Below are positions 10,295-21,568 of a stretch of 64,000 nucleotides of DNA, piece after piece (position 1 is the first letter of the stretch; every line of letters begins with the position of its first letter). Position numbers and translations under genes: made by a program. The stretch comes from Phaseolus vulgaris (taxonomy: Eukaryota; Streptophyta; Magnoliopsida; Fabales; Fabaceae): assembly GCF_000499845.2 (NCBI RefSeq), contig NC_023749.2, forward strand, positions 25,661,321 through 25,725,320. The letters run 5' to 3'. Below the pieces are notes generated by a model. That model saw only the letters and a program-made list of their open reading frames with translations. It was not told the origin of the DNA and ran no database searches.

Positions 10295-10873
10295 GTGCCT
10301 ATCCACGGGGAGGTAAACACTATCTCGGGAGGATTCTCAGGAGGAGGGTGCACTGCCTCCCAACGAAAGAAGTACGCACGAGGGGTAATGGCGGTGGAGG
10401 TACAACAGGCAAACCTGATCCCTGACGTCGACCTCACCTTCACGAAGGCCGACCTCCGGGATGTCGTACCTCACGATAATGATCCGGTGGTGATTTCACT
10501 GGTTACAGCCGAGAGAAGGGTGCACCGCGTCCTCGTGGACCAAGGAAGTTCAGCCGACGTAATGTTCTTGACAACCTTCAACCGGTTACAGTTGTCCACA
10601 GACCAGTTGAGGCCCTACACCGAATGTTTGTATGGTTTTGCAGGGGACGAGGTGGAGGTTTGTGGGCACATAGAGTTGAGGACAACGTTCACGGATGGCG
10701 CGTCTTCATGCACTGCAAGCATCAGGTACCTCGTTGTTAACGCTCCTTCTGCCTATAACATATTGTTGGGGAGACCAGCTTTAAACAGGTTAGGAGCACT
10801 CCCCTCCACAAGGCATATGAAGGTGAAACTGCCTTCCCTTGAGGGGGCAGTGATCACCATCAAATCTTACTAG
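10295..10873 (+). pseudogene. Aspartic protease of element B
   Basis: An open frame of about 192 codons, continuous with the end of gag (ISGGFSGGG, TASQRKKYARG). Retropepsin core HRVLVDQGSSADVMF, then ELRTTFTDG, RYLVVNAPSAYNILLGRP and STRHMKVKLP. The domain looks complete, but the frame has no ATG of its own and closes at a TAG after ITIKSY, where sister copies continue with QEEARKCYE-like residues. Not a stand-alone gene. Confidence 0.82.
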
Positions 10874-11122
10874 GAGGAGGCGAAGAGGTGCTATGAAATT
10901 AGCCTCAAGACAAAGAGAGGAGTGTTTTCTGTTACTACCATGCCACCAAGGGAAGACGGAGTGACCCGCGAAGAGATCGCTCGAGAAAACCGACCCGAGC
11001 CCGCAAGAGGTGTGGTGGAGAAGGAGATCGGTGGAAAGATGTTCAAACTGGGGCAGCCCTTGAGCAAGGAGTCACAGGATCAGGTGGCTGAGGTCATAGC
11101 ACGACCCCTGGGAGAAAAGTAA
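10874..11122 (+). pseudogene. Protease-RT linker of element B (truncated)
   Basis: The frame 10922-11122 carries VVEKEIGGKMFKLGQPLS and DQVAEVIARPLG. This is the segment before RT in the sister copy at 62575 (QDEVAAVISRHLDAFAW-like). Element sequence ends here, so RT and everything downstream are absent. Confidence 0.75.
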
Positions 11123-13672
11123 CTTAGAATAGTTGGGATATGCAGAGGGAAAAGACATAGATGGTTTAAAGGACAAATATATCAAATTTTTTTAAAGAAA
11201 CTGTTTTTAGCAGAGTGAAAATGGAAGGTAGCTACATAGAGTGATAGTAGTGGAAGAAAGCTTGGAATCTAAATAGCAGAATTGGAGAAACTTAAAGAAT
11301 GGTCTTAAGATGAAAGAGAAGTGTAGGTGGTTGGTTAAGGAGTATTGGTTTAATGAAATAAGTTATTGGTGAGGTCGCGGCAAAGATATAATATTTTGAT
11401 GATATAGTCGAATGGAAAAGAATCTTACTATAAAAAGTATCATAGGTTATTCTTTGAACTAACCAGAGATGGTTTTGTAGACATAGGTAGTTAATACAGT
11501 AAGTAGTTTTTTTAGGATGTGAAACTGTTCTGCAGGTTTTTTGTGAGCTTTTTGTGTGTTCTAAGGTGTTCAAGAACTAAAGGTTTTATTTTTCTTAACT
11601 GATATATATGGATCGGGACACTCTTCAACTATCTCATTTTTAATTTTAATTTTATTAATTTTTTGTGAAAAAAAAAGTAGTTAATACAGAAATTGGCATA
11701 TATCAAACTAAAAAATGCCAAAATAAAATTGTTTGATGCAGGCACTTAGGAGAAAAGAATCGGGAGGCTAGCAAGAATAATCGTAGTATAAATATTTTAT
11801 ATAAAACTTTATTTATATGAATTTATTTATATATTATTTAATTTATTAAAGTATTTTTTATATTTACTTTATTTTTATTTTATTAGGTATTAAATCTTTT
11901 TATATTATAATATTAAAATTTAATTTAATTTAATTATTTTTTTATATTTTTATTGTTAAAAAATAATATCAATTATTATAACAAAATAAATCAATCTAAA
12001 TAAATATTAAAAAAAAATTGAAAAGTAAGAGGTCAATCCTCAAACTCATCCTATAACACCAATTATTATTTTTAACCCACACAACCGTAATAATTCAGCT
12101 CACCATCCTACTTTTAACGGACCAAAATGGGTCAATCCATTTTGGCACCTCTATTAATCAGAATACTAACAACGATGGAAAATGAAAAAGAGAATTGTTG
12201 ATCTTATATCCATTCACAAATAGCACCCAAGGCTTTACTTTTTGCAAAAGTTATGTAAGCTTTACTTTTTGCAATAGTTATGCAATTTACTTTTTGCAAA
12301 AGTTATGCAGCAGTGTATGATATAGGGTGAATGTACTGTTAACAATGTGTTGGTTCTATTTATGGCAAACTTTTGTGTGGTCTTGCTTGTAACAATTTAA
12401 TGTTATTTTCTTAATATCAATTGATAAAAAAAAGTATTGTACATGTGTTGATGAACCCAACACATGCAGGGAAGAAAACGTGAAAGAGAAATGAATGGAG
12501 CATTGGATTGGAGAATTCTCGTGCATGCTTGGGTTAATGCAAAATTCATCGTCATATATATTAAAGATTTCTTATTGAGACGAAAATTCCCAATTTGGAT
12601 TGAACAACGTTACACTACAAGCACCTAAGAATTTTCAAAATCTATGGCAAAAGTAAAACAAAGAGAGACATAGTATTAGAACTTCTAATTATTTAATTAA
12701 CTTTTGATCTTGCAAGTTTATCATATAAGATAAGACTTTTACTAAAATGTATTTATTTCTAGAAAAAAAATTCTTTTTTTACCCTTTTTTCTTCTATTTA
12801 TTTTTTTTATTATACTTGGAATATTGTTTCCTATTTTCTCTCTCTTTCTTTCAAGGTTAAACACTTAAACAAATATTTTATTACTCGTTCATCGTATGTA
12901 TTTTGTTAATCTAGTATTTGAAAGCCTTGTTGTCAGGTTAGGTTGGATATCAAATAATAACTTATGAGATGAGACATCTTCAAGAACAAAAATCAAAAAT
13001 AAAAATACAAGCAAATTTGTTATTATTTGGTATGAACTTTGTATTGAATTATATTTTTCCTTGTTTTTTTCTTTTTTAATTTTTTTTCACTTGATTCTTT
13101 TTTGGTGTAATCTCATATTTTTTATTTTTTGAAATATTTTTTTCTCTATTTTATGTATGAAAAAAATTATCTAATTGCTCAAGAGAGGGTGAAAAATTTG
13201 TTTAACTTAATAAGTAAATGGTTACAATTTATCAGTTTCAATCGAGGAAACTAGAAGATTAAACAAGGAGTAAGGATAATTGAGAATTATATAAAGTACA
13301 TTTGGTAATTCTGCATAGAGTTAGTGAGAAGCTTATGGTGATTGAGAAGGGATGGTGAGATTATATGTATGGTAAAAGAGGAAAATTATAATAAAGATTA
13401 AGTGTAAAAAATTAAGATTATCTTGGAGAGATAAGTGGCTATTTTCCATTGGAGTTTATCAACATAATGAAGAATTATCCATCTTCTTAGTGACCTTTTT
13501 TTCTTCCATACTCCTAAGTCTTTTTCACTCCAACTTTTATTTTCAATTATTTTTGTTCTTATGTTATTTTGTTCTTCATGATTTCGCCTATGTTCTTTAG
13601 AATTTATTGAGTTATTGTTGTTGTTCTTTGTTTGTTTCATTCTAATCTTCTCATAGATGCTAAGACATCTTT
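11123..13672. other. AT-rich intergenic DNA
   Basis: No credible gene. The sequence CATTTTGGCACCTCTA at 12138-12153 resembles the terminal inverted repeat of a hAT-type DNA transposon (minus strand TAGAGGTGCCAAAATGG), with subterminal copies of AAAATGGGTC next to it. I did not find the matching left end. Confidence 0.4.
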
Positions 13673-14183
13673 ATGTTTAAATCAATCTTAAACTCCAAAC
13701 AAAATTTAAGGAATTTGTTTTCTAAATACCTCAAAAGTCGATTCATAGGAGGAAGTTACAACTTAAAGACAAAGAATGTGATAATTAGTCAAGATGTGAT
13801 ATTTGATAAGAAGGCTTGTTGGATTTGGCAAGAAAGATTGGCAAAAAGAGTAGACAAGTAGAAATTTCAATAACTATCTTGCATAATAATTTGGCACCTA
13901 AAATGAGGAATTAACCCAACACACCAAGTTCCTCACCCTTATCCAGTTCTTCAAGCTCAACTTTTTCATCTATAAACTCCACTTCTCCAAAATTAAGGAG
14001 GAGTTTGAGAGATATTTATGCAAGGTGCAGTTATTGTTTTGTGAAACTGAACAACTTTAAAAATATTAAACTAGAGATTCACAAGTCAAATTATTAACTT
14101 GATAATATTTTCATGAAAGCTTTGCATAGACAAAAGTTTCAGAAAATAAGAGAAGCTTTTAAGAGTCAAGAATAACACCGAAG
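13673..14183 (+). pseudogene. Ty1/copia pol relic
   Basis: The frame at 13673-13861 includes NLKTKNVIISQDVIFDKKACW, the conserved segment between copia integrase and RT. Downstream, in shifting frames, are a Ser-rich run, LRRSLRDIYARC and, near 14105-14170, FMKALHRQKFQKIREAF. The last matches the end of a copia polyprotein (usually FTKAL). RT itself is deleted. Heavily decayed. Confidence 0.7.
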
Positions 14184-15159
14184 GATGTTGAATAATGTGT
14201 TGTAATAAGTGCTCAATGAGGATTGAATACTTATTGAAGGCCTTTTAAGAGTATTTAGTAGTACTCGTGTATTGAAGGCCTTTTTTTATTTGTAACTCTT
14301 AGAATACTACTATATCTACAAGTTATTTTTTAGTTTTTCAAATATCTTTGAATATGCAATAGAATGTAACCACAGCAAAAGGAAAGGGAATAATCAAAAT
14401 AAAAATCATAAATAATTTTCTTCTTATTCTAATTTTTTCTATACAATTTGTAGAAATTAAAGTCCTTAAGAGTTAGATACCAACAATCCATTATCTTACG
14501 ATTGTTGAAGATCCATCCAATATGTTGAATTACTATATCATAAACCTCATAATAATACCAAGACATATCGAAGATGACTTATAGTTGGTTATAACATAAA
14601 AATATTTATCAAGACATCTAACTCGTATAAACTTTGCCCAACTATTATTAGAGTGAATAAAGTCCCATGTTAACTTAAGAATAGTAGTGTGGTTAACATG
14701 TTTCCATCTAGCGGGATAAACTCTATAACTGATTTAACTGTGATGAGCTTTCTTTAGTTAATGTCCTAAAATCAAACAAAAATCCTCAACAAAGTTTACA
14801 ACTCACCGAGAAGGGTAATTAGCCAAAAATATATCTAAAATTGATACAAAATTATACTTAACTAAGTTGAAAACTTGAACCTACCTCATAATGGAAAGAA
14901 GCCTTCCCTTCTATTCAACCAACTTCACATGAATGTTATCCTTCATATCCATGAAGAATTTAGACTGTGGTGTATCTTTAAACAAAGGACCCAACTATTT
15001 AAGAGGAATGAAACCTGCCAGCCACAAACTCTACTAGGGCAAGATCCAAAGACTTAAAGAAAAATGGAACTCAACATGGACTATCAAAGGGACATTCTTA
15101 CATTTCTTAGACCTTAATCTAGTTATTAAAAATTAGAATAGTATTTCATTTCTTGTAAA
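14184..15159. other. AT-rich DNA, possible copia LTR start
   Basis: The sequence at 14184 (TGTTGAATAATGTGTTG) directly follows the copia pol end and may open the 3' LTR, but no end or partner LTR could be matched. A short duplication of TATTGAAGGCCTTTT lies near 14230-14290. No genes seen. Confidence 0.35.
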
Positions 15160-15729
15160 ATAAATTGGACCTACAAAATTAGGTCAAGTGGTGTAGATTT
15201 TAGGCTTGTATTTGCCTTCAATTAGACTAGGATTAGGGTTTTTAATTCTAACTGGGGTTTAATTGAGCTCAATTTTGGCCTATCTTAAACCTTAGGTTGG
15301 TCACATGAGACCTTGCACGCCTAGGTAAACACATAGTTCACATTGTCGTCACACTTTTCATGTGACTAGCTTTGGCGCCTAGTTTTATATTCAAATCTCC
15401 CACCGTTTTGCTAGTAATTTGGTCTGACCCTTAACCTATAAATGAAGGTGTTTGGCTCATTAAAATTCAGATCAAATATAATTGAGTTATGCTGCTAAAA
15501 TTTCTAATCAAACTCTCCTTGTCATCTCTCTCTAGGGTAACCTTGTTTGATATCTCTCATTTTCTCCAAATGATTAGGCCTAACCTATCACCCTCCATAC
15601 ACCTCACGACACTCCAAGGCTCCGAGAGTTCTTTGCAGCTCCTCCTTGACCTTCATTCTTTATTGCTTTCGCCAATCCATTCTATATTTGAAGAACCAAG
15701 TCAATCCATGGAGGTTTCAAGCTATCATT
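15160..15729 (+). mobile_element. Probable copia LTR
   Basis: Placed by the primer site that follows it. It has a promoter-like CCTATAAATGAAGG at 15436-15449 and a pyrimidine-rich leader. The left border is not defined; 15160 is approximate. Confidence 0.4.
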
Positions 15730-15741
15730 TGGTATAAGAGC
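15730..15741 (+). promoter_or_regulatory. Copia primer binding site, initiator tRNA-Met
   Basis: TGGTATAAGAGC differs by one base from TGGTATCAGAGC, the usual copia primer site complementary to initiator tRNA-Met. Confidence 0.6.
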
Positions 15742-16329
15742 TAGCTTACAATTCAAAGCTAAGTGTTCTTAAATTTTTATTGTGTTTGTGTTGTTAGTTG
15801 TTGAATTCCTTGTTGTTCATTATATTTACTTCATGTCTTGAATTTGTTTCATCGATTACATTGTGTTTTTAATTATTTGTTTGGTTCAATTTTACCTATT
15901 CTTCTTGAACCACCCATATCTTGAATTTAGTAACCTCTTTTGAGTAAATCGTGAAACTTTTGTGTATTTTGCTTTAAGTCTCTTTTAATTGTTCGATTAA
16001 TTCATTGTTGTTTTAGTCATTTTAATTTCTGAATCCAATTCTACAAATCTAAAGCAACACTTTTACAAAATTTGGCTTATGAATCCTTATGAATCGGGTC
16101 ATGAATCTTTAAGCCACAGTTTTGTGAGAATGACCTTTAAACAAATAATAAATCACATTAAAAAAGTGTGGCCTAAAATGTTGCCTAAAATTATGATAAA
16201 AGGTGTTGCCTAAATGTTGGCAAAAAAAAGTGTGGTCAATTCTACAAATCTACAAATCTAAAGCAACAATTATAAAGTTACTCCTAGAGTGGGAATTTTC
16301 TTTCCTTCTACTAGTAAACTTTAGCTCAA

Positions 16330-16570
16330 ACATTGTAGTGATTCTGATTTAGTTGGTTATTGATATTAAGAAATCTATATACGGGTTCTATGTATGCCTT
16401 GGTTCTTCTCTTATATTATGGAAATTTAAGATGTAATTCATAGTTTCGTGAAGTTCTTCTCTGAGAATGAGTATGGTGCTCTGGCTAGTGGCACTTGTGA
16501 AATTCAACGACTCACATATTTGCTTCATGACTTTGGTATTTCTCTTAAAACATGACTTTGTTAGTGTCAC
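16330..16570 (+). pseudogene. Copia RNase H relic, copy A
   Basis: Three-frame reading gives fragments of the copia RNase H end: a run of frameshifted residues, then EYGALASGTCEIQRLTYLLHDFGI. This matches the well-known copia pattern EAEYRAMA followed by a WL-L-DLG-like block. It is interrupted by stops and frameshifts. The same domain follows again at 16740. Confidence 0.7.
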
Positions 16571-16739
16571 AATTAAATAATTGTGGCCTAAAATGTAAAT
16601 GTAATACATAGAAATTTTTTGCGTAAATTTATGATAAAATATGTTGCCTAAACATTGGGAAAAAAATAGGGTCTATTCTACCAGTCTAAAGCAACTATTT
16701 TAGAGTTGCTCCTGGACTGGGAATGTTCTTATCTTCTAC

Positions 16740-16938
16740 TACTAAACTTTAGCTCAAAGCTTTTAGTATTTCGATTGGGCTGGTTGTATTGATACTAATA
16801 AATTTATATATGGATTCTCTATATGCCTTGGTTCTTCTCTTGTATCATGGAAATTTAATAAGCAACTCATAGTTTCGTGAAGTTCTTTTGAGGCCGAGTA
16901 TGGTGCTCTTGCTAGTGGCACTTGTGAGATTAAATAAT
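16740..16938 (+). pseudogene. Copia RNase H relic, copy B (left part)
   Basis: Reads WAGCIDTNKFIYGFSICLGS, then SWKFNKQ and FEAEYGALASGTCE in broken frames. This is a second copy of the relic at 16330-16570, about 390 bp downstream. It is cut at 16938 by a hAT-like insertion and resumes at 35877 with AACTCACATATTTGTTTC. Confidence 0.72.
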
Positions 16939-17661
16939 TAGTAGTGGCAATGCGAGCTGGCACGCCTTGTATAGGTCCGCTCCATGTTTAGCCCGCAAAA
17001 CATGGGTCGAGTTCACCCACCCCGCGTAAGGAGTGCGAGCTCATTTCACTGGCCTGCCCTGCATAAGAGGTAACCCGCGGGCCTGCAATCCAACCTGCAT
17101 AAGAAAAAAAAAATCAAAAATTAAAATTTCATTAATTGTACAAAACCTTATTCCTATTACTAAAAAATTAAAATTTTATCCGTGTTTCAATTCATTCAAT
17201 TAAGATAAAACTATAAATTCAAGTATGAGGGTTGTTAGAAGATTTGATTAAAAATGTTCTTGTCGGTTGATTGGGTTGCCGGTTGACTTCAGGTTGAATA
17301 ATTGTTCCCGCCGGTTGACTTGGGTTGTCTTTATGCGTGGCTTGTCCTCACGAGCTAGGGCACCTTCGTTCTGCTCCGTCTAGGAGTACCTGAAAGGAAG
17401 TGAACAAAGGGGCGCCCTCGCGGCCGTTTGCACTCCGACGATCAAGTCAGCTAGCGAGAAACATCAAAGGTGACACACCTCCGTATCGAACACCGTGACT
17501 AGATGCTCTAGAGGTGGTCGAAAATACTGAGTAACTAATACTGTGTTGCCCTAATTGTTTGTGCGTACAGTGGGTGCGCCGCGAAACAACTAGGGTTTAT
17601 GTGTGTGTAGAACTACGAGAATTAGGTTAAAACTCGACCCCCTTTCAAATGTCTCAAGGCC

Positions 17662-17671
17662 CCTTTTTATA
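17662..17671 (-). promoter_or_regulatory. TATA box in 3' LTR of element I
   Basis: Minus-strand TATAAAAAGG; the matching site in the 5' LTR is at 28826-28835. Confidence 0.6.
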
Positions 17672-18330
17672 CACCTTCTACATTTAAAGCGCGTTAAAGC
17701 GCATTGAAAGCGTATAAAAATGTGCCTTGAAACATTTGATACGTAAAACGCGTACCTTATCAAACTTTCACTAAAACATTGATGAACACGTGCTTATTGC
17801 CACGTGTTCTTTTGACTTGATCGTTATTCTACGCAGAGGGCCTCGCAGTGCCGTAACCCAACTTAGGTTTATTCCATTGTGTGAGTCCTCTATCCTTGAA
17901 GTGCATCTGGCGCGTGGGGTGACTTTCTGGGTGCCAACTCATGCCCCTCAACCCCTAGTTACTCGCCCTGGGAGTGTATCTACCTTCCTCTCGCACCATG
18001 CACCTAGTTCACCCATGGGCATGACCCTCTCATGGGTCGTATCTATCCCGGGGGTCTCCCTGAGGTGGCGTGGGTACTTCACGAGCCAGGTTACTCCCTA
18101 CTGGTACTAAAACTATGGCCTTGAAGCCACCTTTCTCTTCTCTTTGTTATTGCTTTGGGCCATGCCTTAACCTGGCGACCCCTTATCTGGCGACGCCTTA
18201 TCTTGGCGACGCCTAACCTGGCGACGCCTTATCTTGGTGACACCCACACCTGGCGGCGCCTACCTTGGCGACGCCTCATGCGGTCAATTCATTGACTTTC
18301 TTCCTTGGGTTCCTCGAGGGGCCCCACCAT

Positions 18331-18372
18331 ACGTTGACTTTGACTTTGACTTTGAATTTGACTTTGGTCAAC
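18331..18372. promoter_or_regulatory. TTGAC (W-box core) cluster in U3
   Basis: Repeated TTGACTTTGACTTTGAC units next to the U3 end of the LTR. TTGAC is the core of the WRKY-factor W-box. The same cluster occurs in the LTRs at 29463-29498, 41116-41165, 58338-58375 and 59208-59228. Confidence 0.45.
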
Positions 18373-18393
18373 GCCCTGGGACGGGATGGTACA

Positions 18394-18411
18394 CAAGCCC
18401 CCCAGTCTTGA
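18394..18411 (-). promoter_or_regulatory. Polypurine tract of element I
   Basis: On the minus strand ACTGGGGGGCTTG directly precedes the LTR start TGTACC. It has the place and base content of the primer for plus-strand DNA synthesis. Element N has the same sequence at 59252. Confidence 0.7.
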
Positions 18412-18469
18412 GTTGATACTTGTTTTCAGCAAAAAGACTAAGGCATCTACCTATTATCCGCGTGGCACT

Positions 18470-18620
18470 CTAATGACGTGGCGTTTCCTGAGTGGCTGAC
18501 GTGACATTCCCTTGAGCGGCTGACGTGACATTCCCTTGAGCAGTGGACGTGACACTTCCTGAGCATCTGACGACGTAACATTCTCTGAGCGGGAAAAGTG
18601 ACGCTTTGGGTTATGCTCTG
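18470..18620 (+). promoter_or_regulatory. TGACGTGAC repeats upstream of antisense ORF
   Basis: TGACGTGAC lies at 18497-18505 and 18521-18529, with a variant at 18545-18553, each followed by a TTCCCTTGAG-like sequence. TGACG pairs are the core of as-1-type bZIP sites. The related element has the same motif at 59338-59346 and 59361-59369. It precedes the plus-strand ORF and not the sense genes. Confidence 0.45.
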
Positions 18621-19120
18621 ATCTCTTGACGCGTGGCTCCATCTTACGGCCAGCGCTTGGGGCTTCTTGCACTTCAAGTTAACGCTTAATCCCTCGACAC
18701 GTGGCTTAATCGCACGGTCCCGATCTATCGCCTCTTGCTCTTCAGTCGTAACGTTTAAGTCTTCGAAATCCCGCGCTCCAACTACTGTTTCATTTGCTCT
18801 TCTCATTCCCTCTATTGTTCATCTTCTCAAGCTTCCTCTGCGATCTTTGCTCTCTTCTTCGCACTTCCGATCAAACAAAATACTCAAAGGTGTGATCTTT
18901 CTCTTTTGACGGCTCTTCCCTTTAACTCTTGTGCTGATATAACTGCCTGGGCCTGTTTATTTCTGTTGCATTCGTGCTCTTCTTCCCCATTTCTTTGTCC
19001 CCCTTTTCTGAACTTCTTGCGTGGGTAGGGGATTCCTAGGGTTTCGTCCCATTTGCTTCTTCAAAACTCCTTCACTAAGCCTTTGCTTTTTTCTTCCTTC
19101 TTCAGCTTCTTTATCAATCT

Positions 19121-21568
19121 ATGGCGCGTACAAAAACAACGCCCAATCCTCCCCCACAGGTCGATTATAAGGCTCAGTACTCTTGGGCCTCAGATGAGCT
19201 CCTGGCTGAGTGCACTAGCATAACCACCATAGAAGACGTGGTGAAGCACCAAGGTGACCCACATCTATACAACTTTAACGCCTTTTGTAGCACCCACGAC
19301 TCACACATCTCTGTTCGCCATGGCACCCCTGGGGAGCCAGTCTGTGTGGACAACCAGCTTAACGGCAGGAAACCCTTTTTCTTTATGTACCAAGCGGTTT
19401 TCAAGCGCGTTGGTGTACGCCTGCCTTTCATATCCTTTGAGAGGGAGTTACTCACCAAGATCAACACAGCCCCCGCCCAGCTACACCCCAACGGCTGGGC
19501 CTTCGTCAGGGCCTTTCAAATACTATGTGGGCACCTAGGCGTCCCACCTTCAGTGGACGTTTTCCTTCATTTCTTTGAAGTGAAGAAGTAGGGGAAGAGC
19601 CTCTGGGTAAGTTTCTTTGGAATCGCCGGAAGGATCCTCCTAACCCTCTTCCAGAACTCCTTCAAAGGCTGGAAAGGCCTTTTTTTCAGGGTGTGTGCGA
19701 ACAAACGCAACCCCACGGCTCTTGATGGGTTCCCCCTGTATTGGACGGAAAAGCCCAAACTGGTCAAACCCAAATCTTTAGACGAGCTATCTTCCTCTGA
19801 CAGGGGGGTGTGCGAGGCCTTGGCTGGCCTGAAGATTGCCTTCAGCTCGCCGAAACTCATAGCTTGTGAGTTCAATGCACACACCCTTTCTTCATACTTT
19901 GGTAGGGAAAATCGCCCTTTGCTTGCCTTATCTTTGTTTATTTTTTAATCGTGCTTTCTTTGATTCATGCATGCAATGCTTGTCTGCTTTAATTTCTATA
20001 CTTGCTGTTGATCTGAGGATTTGCCTGAGTGGTAGAGTTGACGTCCTGTACTTCGAATTTCTGCGTATTGCCATATGCATTTGGAGCTTCGTTCTTCATT
20101 GATATCAGTCCTAACCTCTGTTACCTGGTTTGTTTGGTGCAGCATCAGTGATGGACCCCACAACGCAAGTTGAACTGGCTAGGTCCTTGAAGGCTCGTCT
20201 TGACGCGAAGTCTGCAAAGGGTGGCGCCTCCAGCACCTCCCCCATCGAGCCCAATCTGTTGCCACCATCTCCACTACCCCAAACTGCCGAAACGCCCAGC
20301 TCTCCCCGTTCCCTACAAACACCAAACTCTCCTCTCTCACTCCAAACACCCAAATCACCCCCTCCCATTGCTGTAGTCCCCCTGGCGATAGCCGACACTC
20401 CTCCTACAGCCCCTCTTGACAAAGGCAAGAGGGCGCTGACCATCTCCTCCGAGGATGAAGAATCGGATGTGGGACTTGCCTATAAGAGGAGGAGGGCAAA
20501 TCGTGTTGTTTACTCGCGCTCCCCTTCGCCTCTGCATGGGGGTCTTTGATGAACAACCCTCCTAGTGCCACGTCCCCCTCGCCATCTCCCTCACCACTAA
20601 CAGTCCAAGAAGAGGGGGTGGTGGAGTCTGTTCCTTTACCAATACCAACACCAACACCAACTCCAACACCAGCTCCAACACCAAATCCAACACCAACTCC
20701 GACCTCAGCCGCCCCAGCATCTGCCCTAGAGCTTATAGCGATTCCCCCTCCCATCATGCAGCTGATGAGGGGTTTCAATGAGAGGCGGTCGCCAGGGGAG
20801 TCTTCCGGAGTGCCACGGTCAGAAGGCATGCCTTACTATCTGGGGGCCTTCTTGGCCGTTGCACTTGAGTGGCGCGCCCAAGCAAAGTCCAAGACTGACG
20901 AGGCACGCACCCTCCAAACTCTCCGATAGGAGGTGGCTACCCTGAAGGAAGAAAAAGAGAGTCTGTGCCGCAGCTGGGCGTGCCAAGAGGAGGTCTATAA
21001 AGCCTCTTTGAGAAGTGCCCGAGAGGCCAATGCAGAAGCCTGCAAACGGCTCACTGAGCTCCTTGCACAGGTGGCGTCTCTTCAGTCCAAAATCGTTGCT
21101 CTTGAAGCGGCGATGCGAGCTTCCGAGGCACAACAGAAACGACTTGCCGATCAATGCGCTGCCCGGGAGCAATCGCTGAAGAAGACCGAGGGGGAGTTAG
21201 CTGAAAAGATGGAAAAGCTCAACCTTCTTCAAACTGAGCATGGTCAGTTCCAGACTGAATTGAACAGGCTCTAGGTGGAGAAGGAGGTTCTTGAAAAGCA
21301 GCTAGCCTCCGGGGATTCCGCGATCGAGGAGCTGGAGAGGGCCAAGAAAGGGCTTATTGCAGAGAGGGAGATTCAGGACTCCACCGTCAAAAAACTAGAG
21401 CAGGTCAGGGGGAAACTTATCGACGATATGGCCGATACCTTTGCAGTGGGTTTCAAGGAGGCCCTAGCTCAAGCCATTTTTGAAAACCTGGGGATTGACA
21501 TCTCCAACTACAGCCCTTTCAGCCATATTGTTGATGGGAAGGTTATCCTCTTCGACCTTGTGGAGTGA
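19121..21568 (+). pseudogene. Antisense ORF (aORF) of element I, two exons
   Basis: A plus-strand gene opposite to the element's gag-pol. Exon 1 (19121-19901) starts MARTKTTPNPPP and encodes a domain like Pfam 'putative gypsy type transposon' proteins (FERELLTKINTAPAQLHPNG, FLHFFEVKK, LDGFPLYW). A phase-1 intron (19902-20142) leads to exon 2: a Pro/Ser/Thr-rich stretch, the basic motif YKRRRANR (likely NLS), a long coiled coil (20930-21500) and a C-terminal block (FKEALAQAIFENLGIDISN). It is broken by TAG at 19589 (the sister copy has CAG, Gln), a frameshift near 20546, and TAGs at 20927 and 21272. Function unknown; the location and coiled coil recall the aORFs known in Tat elements. Confidence 0.8.
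19902..20142 (+). other. Intron of aORF, element I
   Basis: Donor G|GTAGGG and acceptor TTTGGTGCAG|CA. Splicing gives SSYF-A-SVMDPTTQ in one frame, phase 1. The sister aORF at 60620-60759 has an intron at the same point and phase with the same acceptor (TTGGTGCAG), and its flanking exons align while the introns do not. Confidence 0.7.

Larger units (their letters stand above)
17303..18393 (-). mobile_element. 3' LTR of element I
   Basis: Length 1091 bp, ends TGTTCCCGCC and GGATGGTACA on the plus strand. It contains the reverse of the U5 motif near 17430-17460, a TATA box at 17662-17671, two G-boxes (17787-17792 and 17801-17806), a GGCGACGCC minisatellite (about 18170-18285) and a TTGAC cluster (18331-18372). 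A 106-codon ORF at 17790-18110 is also present in the other LTR, but only because the LTRs are duplicates. Confidence 0.9.

Noticed and set aside
17790..18110. 106-codon ORF present in both LTRs of element I (also 28953-29273)
   Set aside because: LTRs are copies of each other, so shared ORFs are expected; it lies in U3 and is not kept in the LTRs at 41101 or 57247.
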